Shown: in pieces, positions 24,626 to 35,932 of the stretch
Position numbering within the stretch: the stretch's first letter is position 1
Layout of the letters: every line of letters begins with the position of its first letter
Assembly (NCBI RefSeq): GCF_032854445.1
Contig: NC_088303.1
Location: 15,631,501 to 15,695,500, forward strand
Source of the DNA: Liolophura sinensis
Lineage: Eukaryota > Mollusca > Polyplacophora > Chitonida > Chitonidae
DNA length: 64,000 bases
Direction: 5' to 3'
Made by a program: the position numbers and the translations under genes
Notes under the pieces: generated by a model
What the model saw: only the letters and a program-made list of their open reading frames with translations
What the model was told of the DNA's origin: nothing
Database searches by the model: none

Positions 24626-27600
24626 ATAAACCTACCCAAATAACTCACACTGACAACTAAATCCCAGGAACGCTCGAGTTTTTATTTTGAACTCGTATGG
24701 ACCAATATCTTTTGGTCAGTTTTTATTTTCATCATTACTTCAGTGTTTTATATTGAATGGTTAAATGTCGCATGCTTTTACACACTTTCCTTACAAACTG
24801 ATGTGAATGTAGACAAGCAGAAAAAGCTAAGCACCTCCTTCTTTATACACGTTTAGACAATGACATATTTAAAAAGTAGAAGCAGGTTAATCACGTTTTC
24901 TTTTGGTTTGTGTATAGGTATCAAACATGTTTAGCATACCATGTGTTTGAGGAAACATGTTTAGGATTTCCCGACCATATTTTGGGCCCTCCACGTGGTT
25001 AATGCCTCAACATTTCATCCTAAACACCTTTTCTCATCGCATGTTTAGCGAAGCATGTGCTTAAAAAGGGAAAGCAAGATTGTGTGGAGCTTTGTGTTTT
25101 AGGTCCTAAACACATATTTTAGAGTGTATGCGTGGGTTAATACTGAAACATGTGGGTATTAACCCAAAAAGTTGCTTCATTCATTATTTAACTGACCATG
25201 TATACTGACTCTCAGAACAAATGAGAAAGAGAAGACCATGAGACTACCCCATTACACAATGTGTAAGCTCACTTTAATACAGGCATGCATAGCCGTTTCC
25301 GACTTACAGCTCTGAATATATATAATAAATGGTTCGCAGGGATATGGGAAAGAAGACAGAGGAAAAGATAAACGTACAGAGAGATTGTGAAATATGAGAA
25401 AAAGTAGACTATTTCAGAGCAGAATGTCAACATACATGAAGTAGTAAAACAAGTTTCACATACAGAGATCGGAGTGGACTGGGCCGAAGGATGGACGAAC
25501 GTTGGACAAACGGGGCAACAGGGGAATAGCAAAGGTCTATTTTAAACATGGTCCAATGTTCAAAAGAATAAATGTTCGATGCTCAGTACCACGCATTTTG
25601 GAAACAATTGGAGGTGTAAAACACCGATGTATCCTGTTGTATTTCCATTTTTCAATACATAAGCTACGAAATTCAAACAACACACATAACTTTGTGATCA
25701 ACATTTTATTTTCAACCATTTTTATGCAGATTTAAATAAGTAAAATTTAAAAACAATTATTAATAAGCAGAATCACGAATATCATGAGTAGCAAGGCTTG
25801 ACTCATCGTAATGATGTATGACCATGTAATAACAGTTTGAATGAAACTTTTTCTTTAAAATACACACAAGCCTAATACATCTTCTTCAATCAGCACAAGA
25901 TATGTAAAGCAATTTATTTTGTTGTACTGCATGAGCAAATTATAAAAAGAAATTTATAAAACTGCATGGTAGCATATCTATAATGCGCACTCCCATGCAC
26001 AGTCACGTTTATGGTAAAGTTCAATGTTTTGCGGGGGTTGGGGGGGGGGCGGGCGTTAATGTTTTCTTCTCGATTGTTTTTTATTATTATTTGTTTTCTC
26101 AGTTTGATTACCATATTTGTTTTTGTAGAGGTAAAGGTTACAATATCCCATGGTATACATTTCGATACATTTGTTGTTTATTTTCTTCTCTGAAAATTCT
26201 CATATTTTTTCCGTCGTTTTCTCCTTAATGTCCTATTTTAAGCCGTTTTGGAAAAGGTGTGTTAACCTCTATCCTCCCCTCACCCATACAAAATAATAAA
26301 TAAGAAAAAAAATAAGAAAAAAATTAACAAACATTTCAATTTTGGAACCGTGTATTTTTAAGCTTGATGTTACACAAATACATATGAAGTAAAAGAGATA
26401 ACATACCTATATTTCAGTAGCTTTTTATTTATAACCACAACTTTCTACCAGACTGAACCACATTTCAAAAATATGATCAAATGAGGATCTTTCTGATACT
26501 TGATGGTTACCTCTGTGAGTTTTTTTCTTTATTTCCATGTATTCCCGCTGTTTGCATTTTCCGATATGTGCCAGTGAGGGAGCAAAAATTCAGTGCTTTT
26601 TTTTCTGTATGACAACACATTCTCTGAAAGGGTAATAAAACACAGAGATGTTGGCGACAAGCATTGCATCTTCGCCAAAAATTTTGATAAATTTAAATAA
26701 GTTAAATTGAAACAAAAACATCCAAGATTTAATATTTGCAAACTGATAACATACTACAATAGAAGAATATATAAAACAGTTTGTTTTCCCATATTCTTTG
26801 TGTAAATGGTTACACATGCAATGCTCATCTTGTTCTTCAATCCATTAACAGATGCAGGACTTGTTTCATTTTTAGCATGGAGTTACAGATATAGGAGATG
26901 TATAAACAAGACAAGAAATGAATTTTAATATGGTAATACCCTATATTCTACAATAAGTATCTCTTAATAACAACCAAGGCCAGATTTCAGAACAATTTTA
27001 TTGATTACAAAACACTACCAACCACCACCACCACCCCCACCCACTCTTTTTTTTTCTTTTTGGACAAATTTAATACGTATAACTCAAACGAAGACATTCA
27101 TTGGAACTTATTCACTCAACAAAAGATGTGTAACATGGTTTGCCATGTTGCACTGTACTAATTTTAACTTGTCGATAAAACACATTTCCAGGAGATGCTG
27201 TCATTTTTTCCTTCCTTCATATATTTTTGATGATTTGTTCTCCAAGTTTCTCTTCCTCTTTATTTACAAGGTTAAATATACAATTGTCCGTACACAAACG
27301 TATTATTTTAGTACAACTTTCATAAATCTGTTTGGTAAACATCAACAAAAATAGGACCAAAAAACAAGATCACACGAACTGGTTTGTGTTATATAAGGGT
27401 TTTATTTTGAATCCTACAAAGCTGAACTTAAAATATAATACCGATACAGTTTTGCTGATAACAATTAACATTAAACAATTAAACTGGCCATTTCATACAG
27501 CTGGGAGGTCAGTTATCAAAGGCATAGGCCTATAGTTCTTTAGTATAACTGAAACAACTGACTTCTGAAGGTCTATATGTACTGTCAGAAGTACATTACG

Positions 27601-27640
27601 CTACTTAATACTCTCTTAAAGTACTTCTGGGATGGTGTAA
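24626..27640. other. No gene recognised; simple-sequence tracts
   Basis: AT-rich DNA. A G-rich run lies near 26034-26051 and CCACC-type repeats lie near 27010-27045. Short ORFs here show no domain or splice context. A minus-strand AATAAA at about 26998-27003 could be a polyadenylation signal, but no matching gene was found. Confidence 0.3.
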
Positions 27641-27728
27641 TGATAACTTGTCTGTCCGTCTTATCTCATCCTCAGCCTGCTTCTTCTTTCAGCGTCTTTG
27701 TCGTCAAAGCGTTGCACCATGGATACTA

Positions 27729-27757
27729 GTTACTAGGCGACGGGTTCTTGACGTCAT
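27729..27757. promoter_or_regulatory. X-box next to a CRE palindrome
   Basis: 27729-27741 reads on the minus strand 'gtcgcctagtaac', which fits the RFX X-box pattern GTNRCC-N(0-3)-RGYAAC with a 1-nt spacer. Eight bases further, 27749-27756 is a perfect CRE, TGACGTCA. The neighbourhood (27650-27850) is richer in CpG than its flanks. Together they look like a promoter. A minus-strand ATG at 27720-27718 opens only a short frame, so the driven transcript is unidentified. Confidence 0.4.
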
Positions 27758-28140
27758 TGACCGTGTTCGTCATTCCTTTTTTCAAAAAATGTAGCAATTT
27801 GGATGACGCCATTGACGAGGAGATGATTGAACTAGCGCCACTTTAAAGTCATGACGTTCCAATATGTAGATCAAGACTATCCATTTGTGCAGTTTATTAG
27901 CAGTTTGTATACGGTAAAGAAATTGTATAAACATATAGGCCTATACAAAAAAAAATCAAAAAAAAAAGGTAACGCAATTATCAATTACATTGATCCCGAC
28001 TAACATATGCAACAATCGCTGGCCCACCCTGATACACAAGCGTACCGAATAGCCGGTATCAGCAGCCCATTGATTTAACAATAACATAACACAGGAATAT
28101 CAATAGCTTTTTCCAGCTGTATGTCCGTTTTTGAATATGT

Positions 28141-28290
28141 TTATTTATTTATTTATTTATTTATTTGATTGATTGGTGTTTTACGCCGTATTCAAGAACA
28201 TTTCACTCATACGACAGCCCACATTATGGTGGGAGGATAGCGGGCAGAGCCCGGGGGAAACCCACGACATTCTCCCCCCCCCCCCCCCCC
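28141..28290 (-). repeat. SINE (antisense), followed by a C run
   Basis: Starts with the tail 'tttatttatttgattgattg' then 'gtgttttacgccgtattcaa' and 'gggcagagcccgggggaaac'. In sense orientation this is the tail of the common tRNA-derived SINE. It is cut off by a 17-C run at 28274-28290. Confidence 0.75.
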
Positions 28291-28439
28291 GACTAACTTT
28301 TCACAATATTTAAGGCGTTACTCAACCAAATAACGTTACGAAAGCTCTGCAGAAATACCCAGACTATTTGGAAAGCTGAAAATTTTACAAATTCATGCAT
28401 CGGATACAAGATCGATGACAGCGAATCGAAAATAGGCAT

Positions 28440-28730
28440 TTTCTTATGCAATAACGTTGAGACGACCGTTTTCTTCACCCACGCCGTTTGTTACTGAGAA
28501 TTCATTCAGAATTTCGCACTCGAAATAAGTGGAAATATGCACTCCGCACTCCGTTAATTTCACTGATCCGTTATAGTAAGTACAACTTTCCCAAGCTTCC
28601 TGGTTCCCGGGCCTCACATCACGCGGGGTCCCTTATCCAGGCCCGGGAATCAGGGTGGCACGAAGGATGGCTCGGCAGTATCGTTCACACACCAGCTGAC
28701 AAATTGGCTTTGATATGGTAAGTGGCATTA
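28440..28730 (+). promoter_or_regulatory. GC-rich stretch with two donor-like sites; possible 5' exon
   Basis: Locally GC/CpG-rich, with the palindromic pair 'ttcccgggcc' and 'ggcccgggaa', and GTAAGT at 28574-28579 and 28720-28725. It might be a promoter and untranslated first exon for the plus-strand receptor gene. Nothing in sequence links it to the 35.9-kb exon, so this is a weak call. Confidence 0.2.
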
Positions 28731-29077
28731 ACTGGAATGATTGCATTTATGCAGATCTTGATACTTGTGTAATAAATTAAAATACATGTGCATACATCTT
28801 GTACATGTGCATAGATCTTGTACACTGAACTGTGGAAGGCTTTGATAGAAATGCGTGGGTACCGTAACGGCCATCACTGACATTGCAACAACAACAACAT
28901 GTCACTGTCGGTGTCGACATGTTCCCTCGGTTCCCGTTGCAGTCAGACGTGAAAACGAACTAGTGTTGTTAAAGACATAGCTGATGTCATTTTGTATACA
29001 CACATGAAGCATGAATGTGTAAATGAGAAAGACAAAAATGAAAGGTGAAATTAAATGCCTGCCTTCAACCGTCTGTA

Positions 29078-29305
29078 ATGACCCAGGAGTCTCTCACCAA
29101 TGCGGTCGCTGTGAGTTCAAGTCCAGCTCATGCTGGCTTCCTCTCCGGCCTTTTGTGAGAAGGTCTGGCAGCAACCTGCGGATGGTCGTGGGTTTCCCCC
29201 GGGCTCAGCCCGGTTACCGCCCACCATAATGCTGGCCAGCGTCGTATAAGTGAAGTATTCTTGAGTACGGCGTAAAACACCAATCAAAAAAAAAAAAAAA
29301 AAAAA
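29078..29305 (+). mobile_element. SINE insertion with target-site duplication
   Basis: Contains the B-box-like 'gagttcaagtcc', 'tgctggcttcctctccggcc', 'gagtacggcgtaaaacacca' and a terminal A tract. It is flanked by the perfect 13-bp direct repeat 'tcaaccgtctgta' at 29065-29077 and 29306-29318. The left end lacks an A-box, so this copy is 5'-truncated. Confidence 0.9.
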
Positions 29306-29379
29306 TCAACCGTCTGTACGTTTGTAACACAGGACGACATTCCAAAAGGTACTGTAGTTGGCTGTGGGCATCAGTACTT

Positions 29380-29670
29380 GGCTGTAGCCCTAGCCTTAAG
29401 CTGAGTTAGACATTCCTACCGTAACGCCCAGCTGTGGTCATATACCCTGCCACGCGGACATTTTCACTGAAAAAATCAGCTCAAACCCAACGTTGTTTTT
29501 GCTATGCACCGATTTCCTAAAGCTCCCAAAATGTAATATGTCAAAGTCAGCCTTGGTAAACCATCGTTCAACCCACAGCCTTTAAACTTTCAAGCCTGAC
29601 AACTCATATCAACTGATTTTTGTCTGCCATGTTTGGAACTTTTTTTTCAACTTCGGGCAAGGTGATGGGC
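29380..29670. repeat. Inverted repeat, left arm
   Basis: Its reverse complement is found at 32391-32665. Shared blocks include 'aaatgtaatatgtcaaag', 'ttggtaaaccatc-ttcaac', 'gtaacgcccagct' and 'ggtgatgggc'. The arms are diverged and enclose about 2.7 kb containing the recombinase relic. Confidence 0.7.
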
Positions 29671-29749
29671 CTTATAAATTTTATCCTACCGCAAATTCTC
29701 TTTAATTAAACGCTTGTCGTGATTGTTGTAATTTCTTAGTGAGGAAAGT

Positions 29750-29785
29750 ATGGCAGCTGTGTATTCCTGTATTTGTTTGAGACTT
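29750..29785 (+). CDS. Possible first coding exon of the receptor gene
   Basis: An ATG with G at +4, preceded by an in-frame TAA, is followed by 11 codons (AAVYSCICLRL) and a GTAAGA donor in phase 0. That is the phase required by the acceptor at 35933. The joined N-terminus would be a short, moderately hydrophobic leader, but arginines make it a poor signal peptide. It would need an intron of 6.1 kb holding the recombinase relic. Another, unseen signal-peptide exon is equally possible. Confidence 0.2.
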
Positions 29786-30253
29786 GTAAGACGAACAAGA
29801 CAGTGTCCCATATTTAACCTGGGTAGGCAGATCACTGTTTTGATCCAACTAGCAAAACTGATGTTGTCACTGGATGCTTGGGTCTTGCTAAGCAATCATA
29901 GCATCTTAGGGGAATCTCACATTGTGGCTTTGCAAAACCATGGGCAAATGAGAACACAGGACCTCTATTGATGCATAACAATTCATGTGGCTCGAAATAT
30001 CAATATAATCACTTCGAAAGTTCATCCAGTTGCGCAGTATACTCTGCATATTACTTACATTTCTGATTACTGTGACAATTAAATAACAGTTATGACATTG
30101 TTTTGCAATAAGCAGATCTTATGTCTATCTGAATGCATATAAAGTCTTGTGATCCATAGTCATGTAAGGTTTCCAAAGCAAGTGACTTGCATAAGGCGAG
30201 TAGTATGCATTGATATTCACAACTGCTTTTGGTGGAGGAGAGAGTACCTCTTT

Positions 30254-31545
30254 TCAAGGCCGTTTTGGGTCGGATTTTTCATAGCCAGAAATTATACGGT
30301 TTCCACATTGTTTCTGCCCTTGTTTGTGTGCTTGTATACGCGCACGCAATGCCACGATGGCCTGTGAGTGGTCACAAATGAGTTGCTCATCCACATCCTG
30401 GTAGACCCTCGTAGCAGCGGTTGTTGTCAGAGTATGATTTGTACGGAAAGCAGATATTCCGCAGCTGCGACATATTCTAGCAACAGTGCCGCACAAAGTA
30501 TGCAGTCCAGTGGGTTGTGTGGAAAACTGAATATCTGATGTGGGTTTTTCTAACAGCCATAGGCAGAGCACAGTTGTAGTTGATAAAATACAAGATATAA
30601 ACATGTTAAAACTAGTGGCTCCATTTTGTATTGAGGACTGTAGCTTATTGTGCACTATGTGGACTATCAGGGAAAGATTATAATAGTGTGTTTTGATGCG
30701 TTTTTATTCCACTGTACAAATGACGTATCCTTTACAAAGGAGAATGAATTGGATATCAAAGGTGGTTGAAAATGCATAGGTGTTCCTTTTTTGATTGTTG
30801 CCTCATTGGGAATACTGTTTCAGTGTTAAATATAAACTTACCAATGCTGTCTGTAGGCTTCGAAGACCCTTAGAATACATTTTTCAGTATTGGTCCAATT
30901 TTTGTAGACATACACAGTTTTACGAGTTTGTCATCTGTGAATCAGTCCTGTGTTAGTTTTAGAGGAATCTTCAACATAGTGTAGATACTTTCCCCCAGTG
31001 TCGTTTGTTATTAGTTTGATTTGACAGGGGTTCCAACAAAATTGGCGATGTTCCTGATTAGCTCTTAAAGCAAAGTGAAGACCATTTAAAAATAACATTG
31101 TGTCTACTAATTTCCTTGGAGTGTCTGTTCCAAAAACACGGCTACTCCACAACACCTTGCCCGCCAACATCTGCAGTTCAGCTTTCCTTCTTTGATCAGT
31201 TACGCTCTCCTGGACTCGTTCTTTCATAACATGGTCTAGTATGTTCTTCAGTTGAAGGAATGACACATCCTGGAGTAATTTATTAGGTTTTCCTTCCATC
31301 TCTAAGACAAGGTGGAGGCTGACAACAATTGTATATAACGTGTTTGGCGGGTATTCATTACCATTGGCTTTTTTCATCTCGCAAATGAAGCGTGAGACAG
31401 TGTAGCAAATTTCATCTCTTGTCATTTCGCTCAATGTGAGGTGGATAATGCTGATGGTTTTGTCCATTCTGGTGATAAGATTACGCTGAACTCGCCATTT
31501 CTCAAGGATGCCCACTTGCACTTGGATTTTGTGGAAGAAACTAAA
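30254..31545 (-). pseudogene. Crypton/DUF3504-type tyrosine recombinase relic
   Basis: The main exon runs from acceptor 'ttctcttcttcag' (first base 31545) to donor GTAAGT after 30842. Its protein shows motifs I know from the DUF3504 family (KIAA1958-, QRICH1- and ZMYM-like proteins, derived from Crypton recombinases): 'NEYPPNTLYTIV', 'DTMLFLNGLHFALR', 'EHRQFCWNPCQI', 'YLHYVEDSSKTN'. A TGA at 30933-30931 interrupts the frame, but homology continues beyond it ('YKNWTNTEKCILRVFEAY'). The catalytic half follows at about 30560-30290 with 'TLCGTVARICRSCGI' and 'TNHTLTTTAATRVYQ-VDEQL'. In active relatives this region reads NHSLRATAATR and then a TGHRS-like box. Here the arginine of the HSLR-like box and the H-x-x-R box are lost. 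The sequence is a degraded, catalytically dead copy, either of a transposon or of a domesticated gene. The intron-like break could be genuine. Confidence 0.75.
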
Positions 31546-32390
31546 CTGAAGAAGAGAAAAAACAGATTATGTCTTGCACAAAACTATTCGTGCATTAATA
31601 GCCAAGTGTTATAAGGAATGCCAGTTGATTGTGTAAGTTGTGTCACTGATGTAGATTGTAATACCATCATTTTGTGGGACTTGGTTCATGTCCATGGGAA
31701 GTGAAAAAAAACAGCAGTGGTATATGATATGCTTCTGTGTTTTATGCTTCTAAAGTGAAAGTAATGTAACTGAAGCGTCACAAAACCATAAATGAAACAG
31801 GTTATCCACCCTTACACAATTATCATAACAATTGTTGCCCAGTACTTTCAGCACTCCCTACACCAGTACGGATAGAACAGACTTCCATAAGGTATCCCAG
31901 CCAAGGTTATACTTGCAGATTTAAAGTTGCACACAGATTTTCATAGCTCAGTATCGTAGAGAGGCAACTTGGTTTCGAAAAATCGAAAGGTTATAAAGAT
32001 ACTATTACTCTCTGAATCAGACTTGATACAAGCTTTGACAGACACATGAGCAACTAAGTCTCTTGTATAGGATTAGGAGTCAAGGAAAAGATTTAACCAC
32101 CTGCGTCTGAATTGTCGATTCCAGGATATATTGGCCATGTCACCATACATAAAGAATCAAAGCTAAAACGCATCCCCTGTGCTATTTGCACATTTTGTAT
32201 CCCCATTCCCTCCAACTGCTAAGCACAGAATTAGTGCATCATGTAATACTAATGCAACCGTTTAAGTGGAAGACTCAAACCTTGTGCCTCGTGCTTCACG
32301 CCTTGTACTTTCTTATTCAGGAAGGTACAGTTCCTCGACCTTTCTCCACACCGAATTAAACAAAATGTTGACTGGGATAAAGTTTTAACT

Positions 32391-32665
32391 GCCCATCACC
32401 CAGCTCGAAGATCAAAAAAAAATTTCCAAACAAGACAGACGTTGATTTGAGTTTAAACAGCAGGATTACTGTTGAAGGATGGTTTACCAATGCTGGCTTT
32501 GACATATTACATTTCAGAGGTTTTAGGGTAACCCTAACGTAGGGTTCGAGTCTTTTTTTTTTTTTTTTTTCTTTTCAGTGAAATTGTCCTAATGGAAGTG
32601 CATATGGGCGAAGCTGGGCGTTACTGTAGTAACATGCAGCTTAGCTATGGGCCACCGTAGCCCTG
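32391..32665. repeat. Inverted repeat, right arm
   Basis: Begins 'gcccatcacccagctcgaag', the inverse of the end of the left arm, and runs through 'gctttgacatattacatttc' to 'agctgggcgttac'. An internal T run lies at about 32553-32570. Confidence 0.7.
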
Positions 32666-32704
32666 GATAACTACACTCATCTCGAGTTTGCGTAGTCATG
32701 GATT

Positions 32705-32880
32705 GCTCCCTTTTAACCATGAAGGAAGCATCATAAAATTTTGAAAACAGTCTATTACTAACCTCTCCAGCCGGTCCAGTTACCAAGCTTAGCACCCTAG
32801 GGCACCTGACTGTTAATATCCCTAGCTGTCGATCACCCAAAGGTAAATATCCATCCATATTTCAGCAAGCTTAACCCGTC
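32705..32880. repeat. Second inverted pair, left arm
   Basis: Its reverse complement resembles 33005-33165: 'atatggatgg-tatttacctt', 'aggtgcc-t-gggtgctaag', 'aactgga-cggc' and 'aattttatgat'. About 125 bp separate the arms, so a long imperfect hairpin can form. Confidence 0.7.
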
Positions 32881-33004
32881 TGCTAATATCCAAGTTCCCT
32901 AAATGGCCGCTGTTTCTAGTGCCTTGCGTTTGCAAACGATGATATGTGTGTACTTGGAACCCAAATGGTTTATGTGCTTTGTGGCCATCTTTGAGAAGTT
33001 AAAC

Positions 33005-33165
33005 TCTCTCAGATATGGATGGCTATTTACCTTTGGAGTGATCCACGACTCAGGATTTTGACAAGTAGGTGCCGTGGGGTGCTAAGCATTGTTAAGGAGT
33101 AACTGGACAGGCCAACGAGGCTAGTAATGTGCTGTTTCCTGAAATTTTATGATTCTTCTGTTACA
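33005..33165. repeat. Second inverted pair, right arm
   Basis: Partner of 32705-32880. It starts 'ctcagatatggatggctatt' and ends 'gaaattttatgattcttctg'. No ORF explains the symmetry. Confidence 0.7.
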
Positions 33166-33254
33166 GATGAATGGGAGCAATCCACAGCTGTGAACACCAG
33201 CAAAGTCACCCAGAGCTACTTGGACCTTGGGACAGCATTTTTTGCAGCATAATG

Positions 33255-33399
33255 ATGCAGGTCGAACTCATGCTGACTTCCTTTTGGACTCATACCTGTG
33301 GATGGTTGTGGGTTTCCCCCGGGCTCTGCCTGGCTTTCATCCACCATATAATGCTGGCCCCTATTTTAAAGCAAAATATTGTTGAGTGCAGATTAAATA
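33255..33399 (+). repeat. SINE, sense copy of a tail-to-tail pair
   Basis: Contains 'gtcgaactcatgctgacttc', 'gtgggtttcccccgggctct', 'ccaccatataatgctggccc' and a decayed 'gttgagtgcagattaaataa' tail. It abuts an antisense copy starting at 33401. Confidence 0.7.
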
Positions 33400-33400
33400 A

Positions 33401-33590
33401 TTTATTTATTTATTTGATTGGTGTTTTACGCCGTACTCAAGAATATTTCAGTTATACAATGGCAGCCAGCATTATGGTGGGAGGAACCCGAGTTGAGCCC
33501 AGGGGAAACCCATGACCATCCGCAGGCTGCTAGCTGACCTTCCCACTTACAGCCAGAGAGGAAGCCAGCATGAGCTGGACTTGAACTCAC
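33401..33590 (-). repeat. SINE, antisense copy of a tail-to-tail pair
   Basis: Starts with a tttatttattt tail and 'gtgttttacgccgtactcaa', and ends at the inverted B-box 'ggacttgaactcac'. With 33255-33399 it forms an inverted pair. Confidence 0.8.
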
Positions 33591-34253
33591 AATCAAATGA
33601 ATAAATATACCGGCTCTTCATTACTGTCCAGCTATTAACTAACCAATGTAATCATGTGTATAATCGAATATAGTACTTGCTTTGTTGACTGCGCTTTCAG
33701 TTAGGGGGTTTGTAAAGTACCTGTACATGTCAAATGGCTGTGGTTTTCCTCCACCTATGAACCAAAATACCTTTGCATTTAGTGAAATATTCATGAGCGT
33801 TAGACCAGTGAAATAAATAACATACTGGGTACTTCGACATAAGGGTTGCAGACTACAGAATAGTATTCAATGAATACTTATTTAATAGATCTAACATATT
33901 AGATTAAATATACCCAATTTGGTGACAAATGTTATTTATTAGTAACATGACAGTCATGTAATGGTATTGTAAAGCTTTCTTTGCACTTGTCTTTTCACAC
34001 TTTTTGATTCTCTTTATCACCAGATTATCTACAGCCCTGCCCTTTCAGCAGTGACACTGAAGTTATGACAGCACCTACAATGCATAGACGTGCCTTTGAT
34101 TAACAGTTGGCAATGTTTCCAGGAAGATGCCTGTTACAAGTTATCACTATCTTTTATATAATCATATTACCTGAGGTGGGTGTCATATGGTTTCGTAATT
34201 CAGTTCACCTGTATGTGTACTTGGTGCATATTTTGTGTTATTTTTGAAAGCAT

Positions 34254-34318
34254 GTGAAGGTGATAATGCAAGCTTTTGAAGGTGATAATGCAAGCTTTTG
34301 AAGGTGATAATTCAAGCA
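34254..34318 (+). repeat. 22-bp tandem repeat, about three copies
   Basis: The unit 'gaaggtgataatgcaagctt' plus tt is repeated about three times, the last copy with a substitution. Confidence 0.85.
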
Positions 34319-35932
34319 TGTTATGGTAGACATAAAATCGATCAAATGTAGTTTTATCTGCATAATCAAGTTAAAAAATCTGAGATTGCAATTTGCCTCA
34401 GAATTGCTGCTTTTTATAATAAGTTATAAAGAAAAAATGGTTGAGAAATTGTTGTGACTATATTTGCATCTGGAGCATAGGAACTCTACTCTGTAATCAC
34501 CATCCAACAATGTATCAATATGTAAAAGTTTATTGTGTACTCAATGTAGGATTCATTGTGATAGGATGTTACCAATCATCACAGATGATAGACATAATAG
34601 TGATGGAATGATCACATGATATAGGCAGGTTCTTTGAGGGGCAGAGCCCGATTGTAATCTGTAATCATCGCTTAATCATGCTGTGACTTGTTCATCACTC
34701 CACCTATTGTTTACGTTCACTTTTTATTTGTGAGAACATGTTTCCTGCAGAGCAGACATATACTCCTGTAGACCTTTCCGAACTGTCAATCTTTCTACGA
34801 CATCATGTTATCACAATGCTTTTCACCTGGAATAGAATGAAACACTATGAGAGGAAGGGTTCATCAGAGATCTGATAAGCAAAATCCATCAAGCAAGAAA
34901 CAGTACATGTTTCAGGATAATAACCGAAACCAAAAGCCTGGGAATTACATTGGGCACTAACTTTATTTCCTATGTCAGTATAGGTAACAACCCCCATCCA
35001 TGACTGGTGGAATGTAGTCAAATAGAAAATACTGGTCACTGTGCTTCAGTCATGTGATAAATAATCATGCCTGCAGTTCACAAATCGGGACAGTTGCACT
35101 CTGATTTATTGAAATTTTTAGCAATCAAGTACAAGTATAAAGCTTTGTCATGCTTAAAGTAAAATGTACACTAAACTCTTTCAAGAGAATACATTCATTA
35201 GATTTAGGAGGGGTTTTTTTTTTTTCATTTTTTTACAATTGCCTGCAAGGCTACACATAAAGTATTTTTCAAATATAATTTGCTCTACACAAAGACACAA
35301 ACATCCTTTTAAAAGATTGCTGTAGTTTCAATCAGACATCAGTGAAAATCTCTGTAAATGTTACAGTTTCAGTTTGTTTCACCCAGAACTACGAGCTCTT
35401 ATCACTCTCTTGTCTTTGTATAGCGATCAGCATAGTTAACATAGGTATTATGACATTTTATGCAAAAAAATACAAAACCAAATTTTTAGCAAATTGTTTG
35501 GAATGCAATCTGGTCTTTTGCAGTGGTCTTTCATATAATAGTTCTTATGGATTTTTTTGGTTTATAAATGCTCAATAAGTAATTTTATGCAAAGGTGGAT
35601 ATTTATTTCAATAATACACTGTGAGTGACTGCATAATGACAATGATAGACTGGAAATAGTCCCACAAGGCCTTCCTCTGCTGGCTTCCGCTGAAATTTTG
35701 TTGTTGTTGTTGTTGTTGCTGATTGATATTTTATGCCTCTCAAGAATATTTCATTTTATGTGTTTCAGTATGTACATTACTACATACAAAACAGAAGGCA
35801 AAATACAGTCATCTTGGCAACTTGCCAAAGTGCATTTTGATGCATGGACATAGTTCTACATGTGAATAGGAAAGCTCATTTCAGCTTTTTGTACCAATAA
35901 CCATTAACCTTGTCTGTATTTAAACATTGTAG

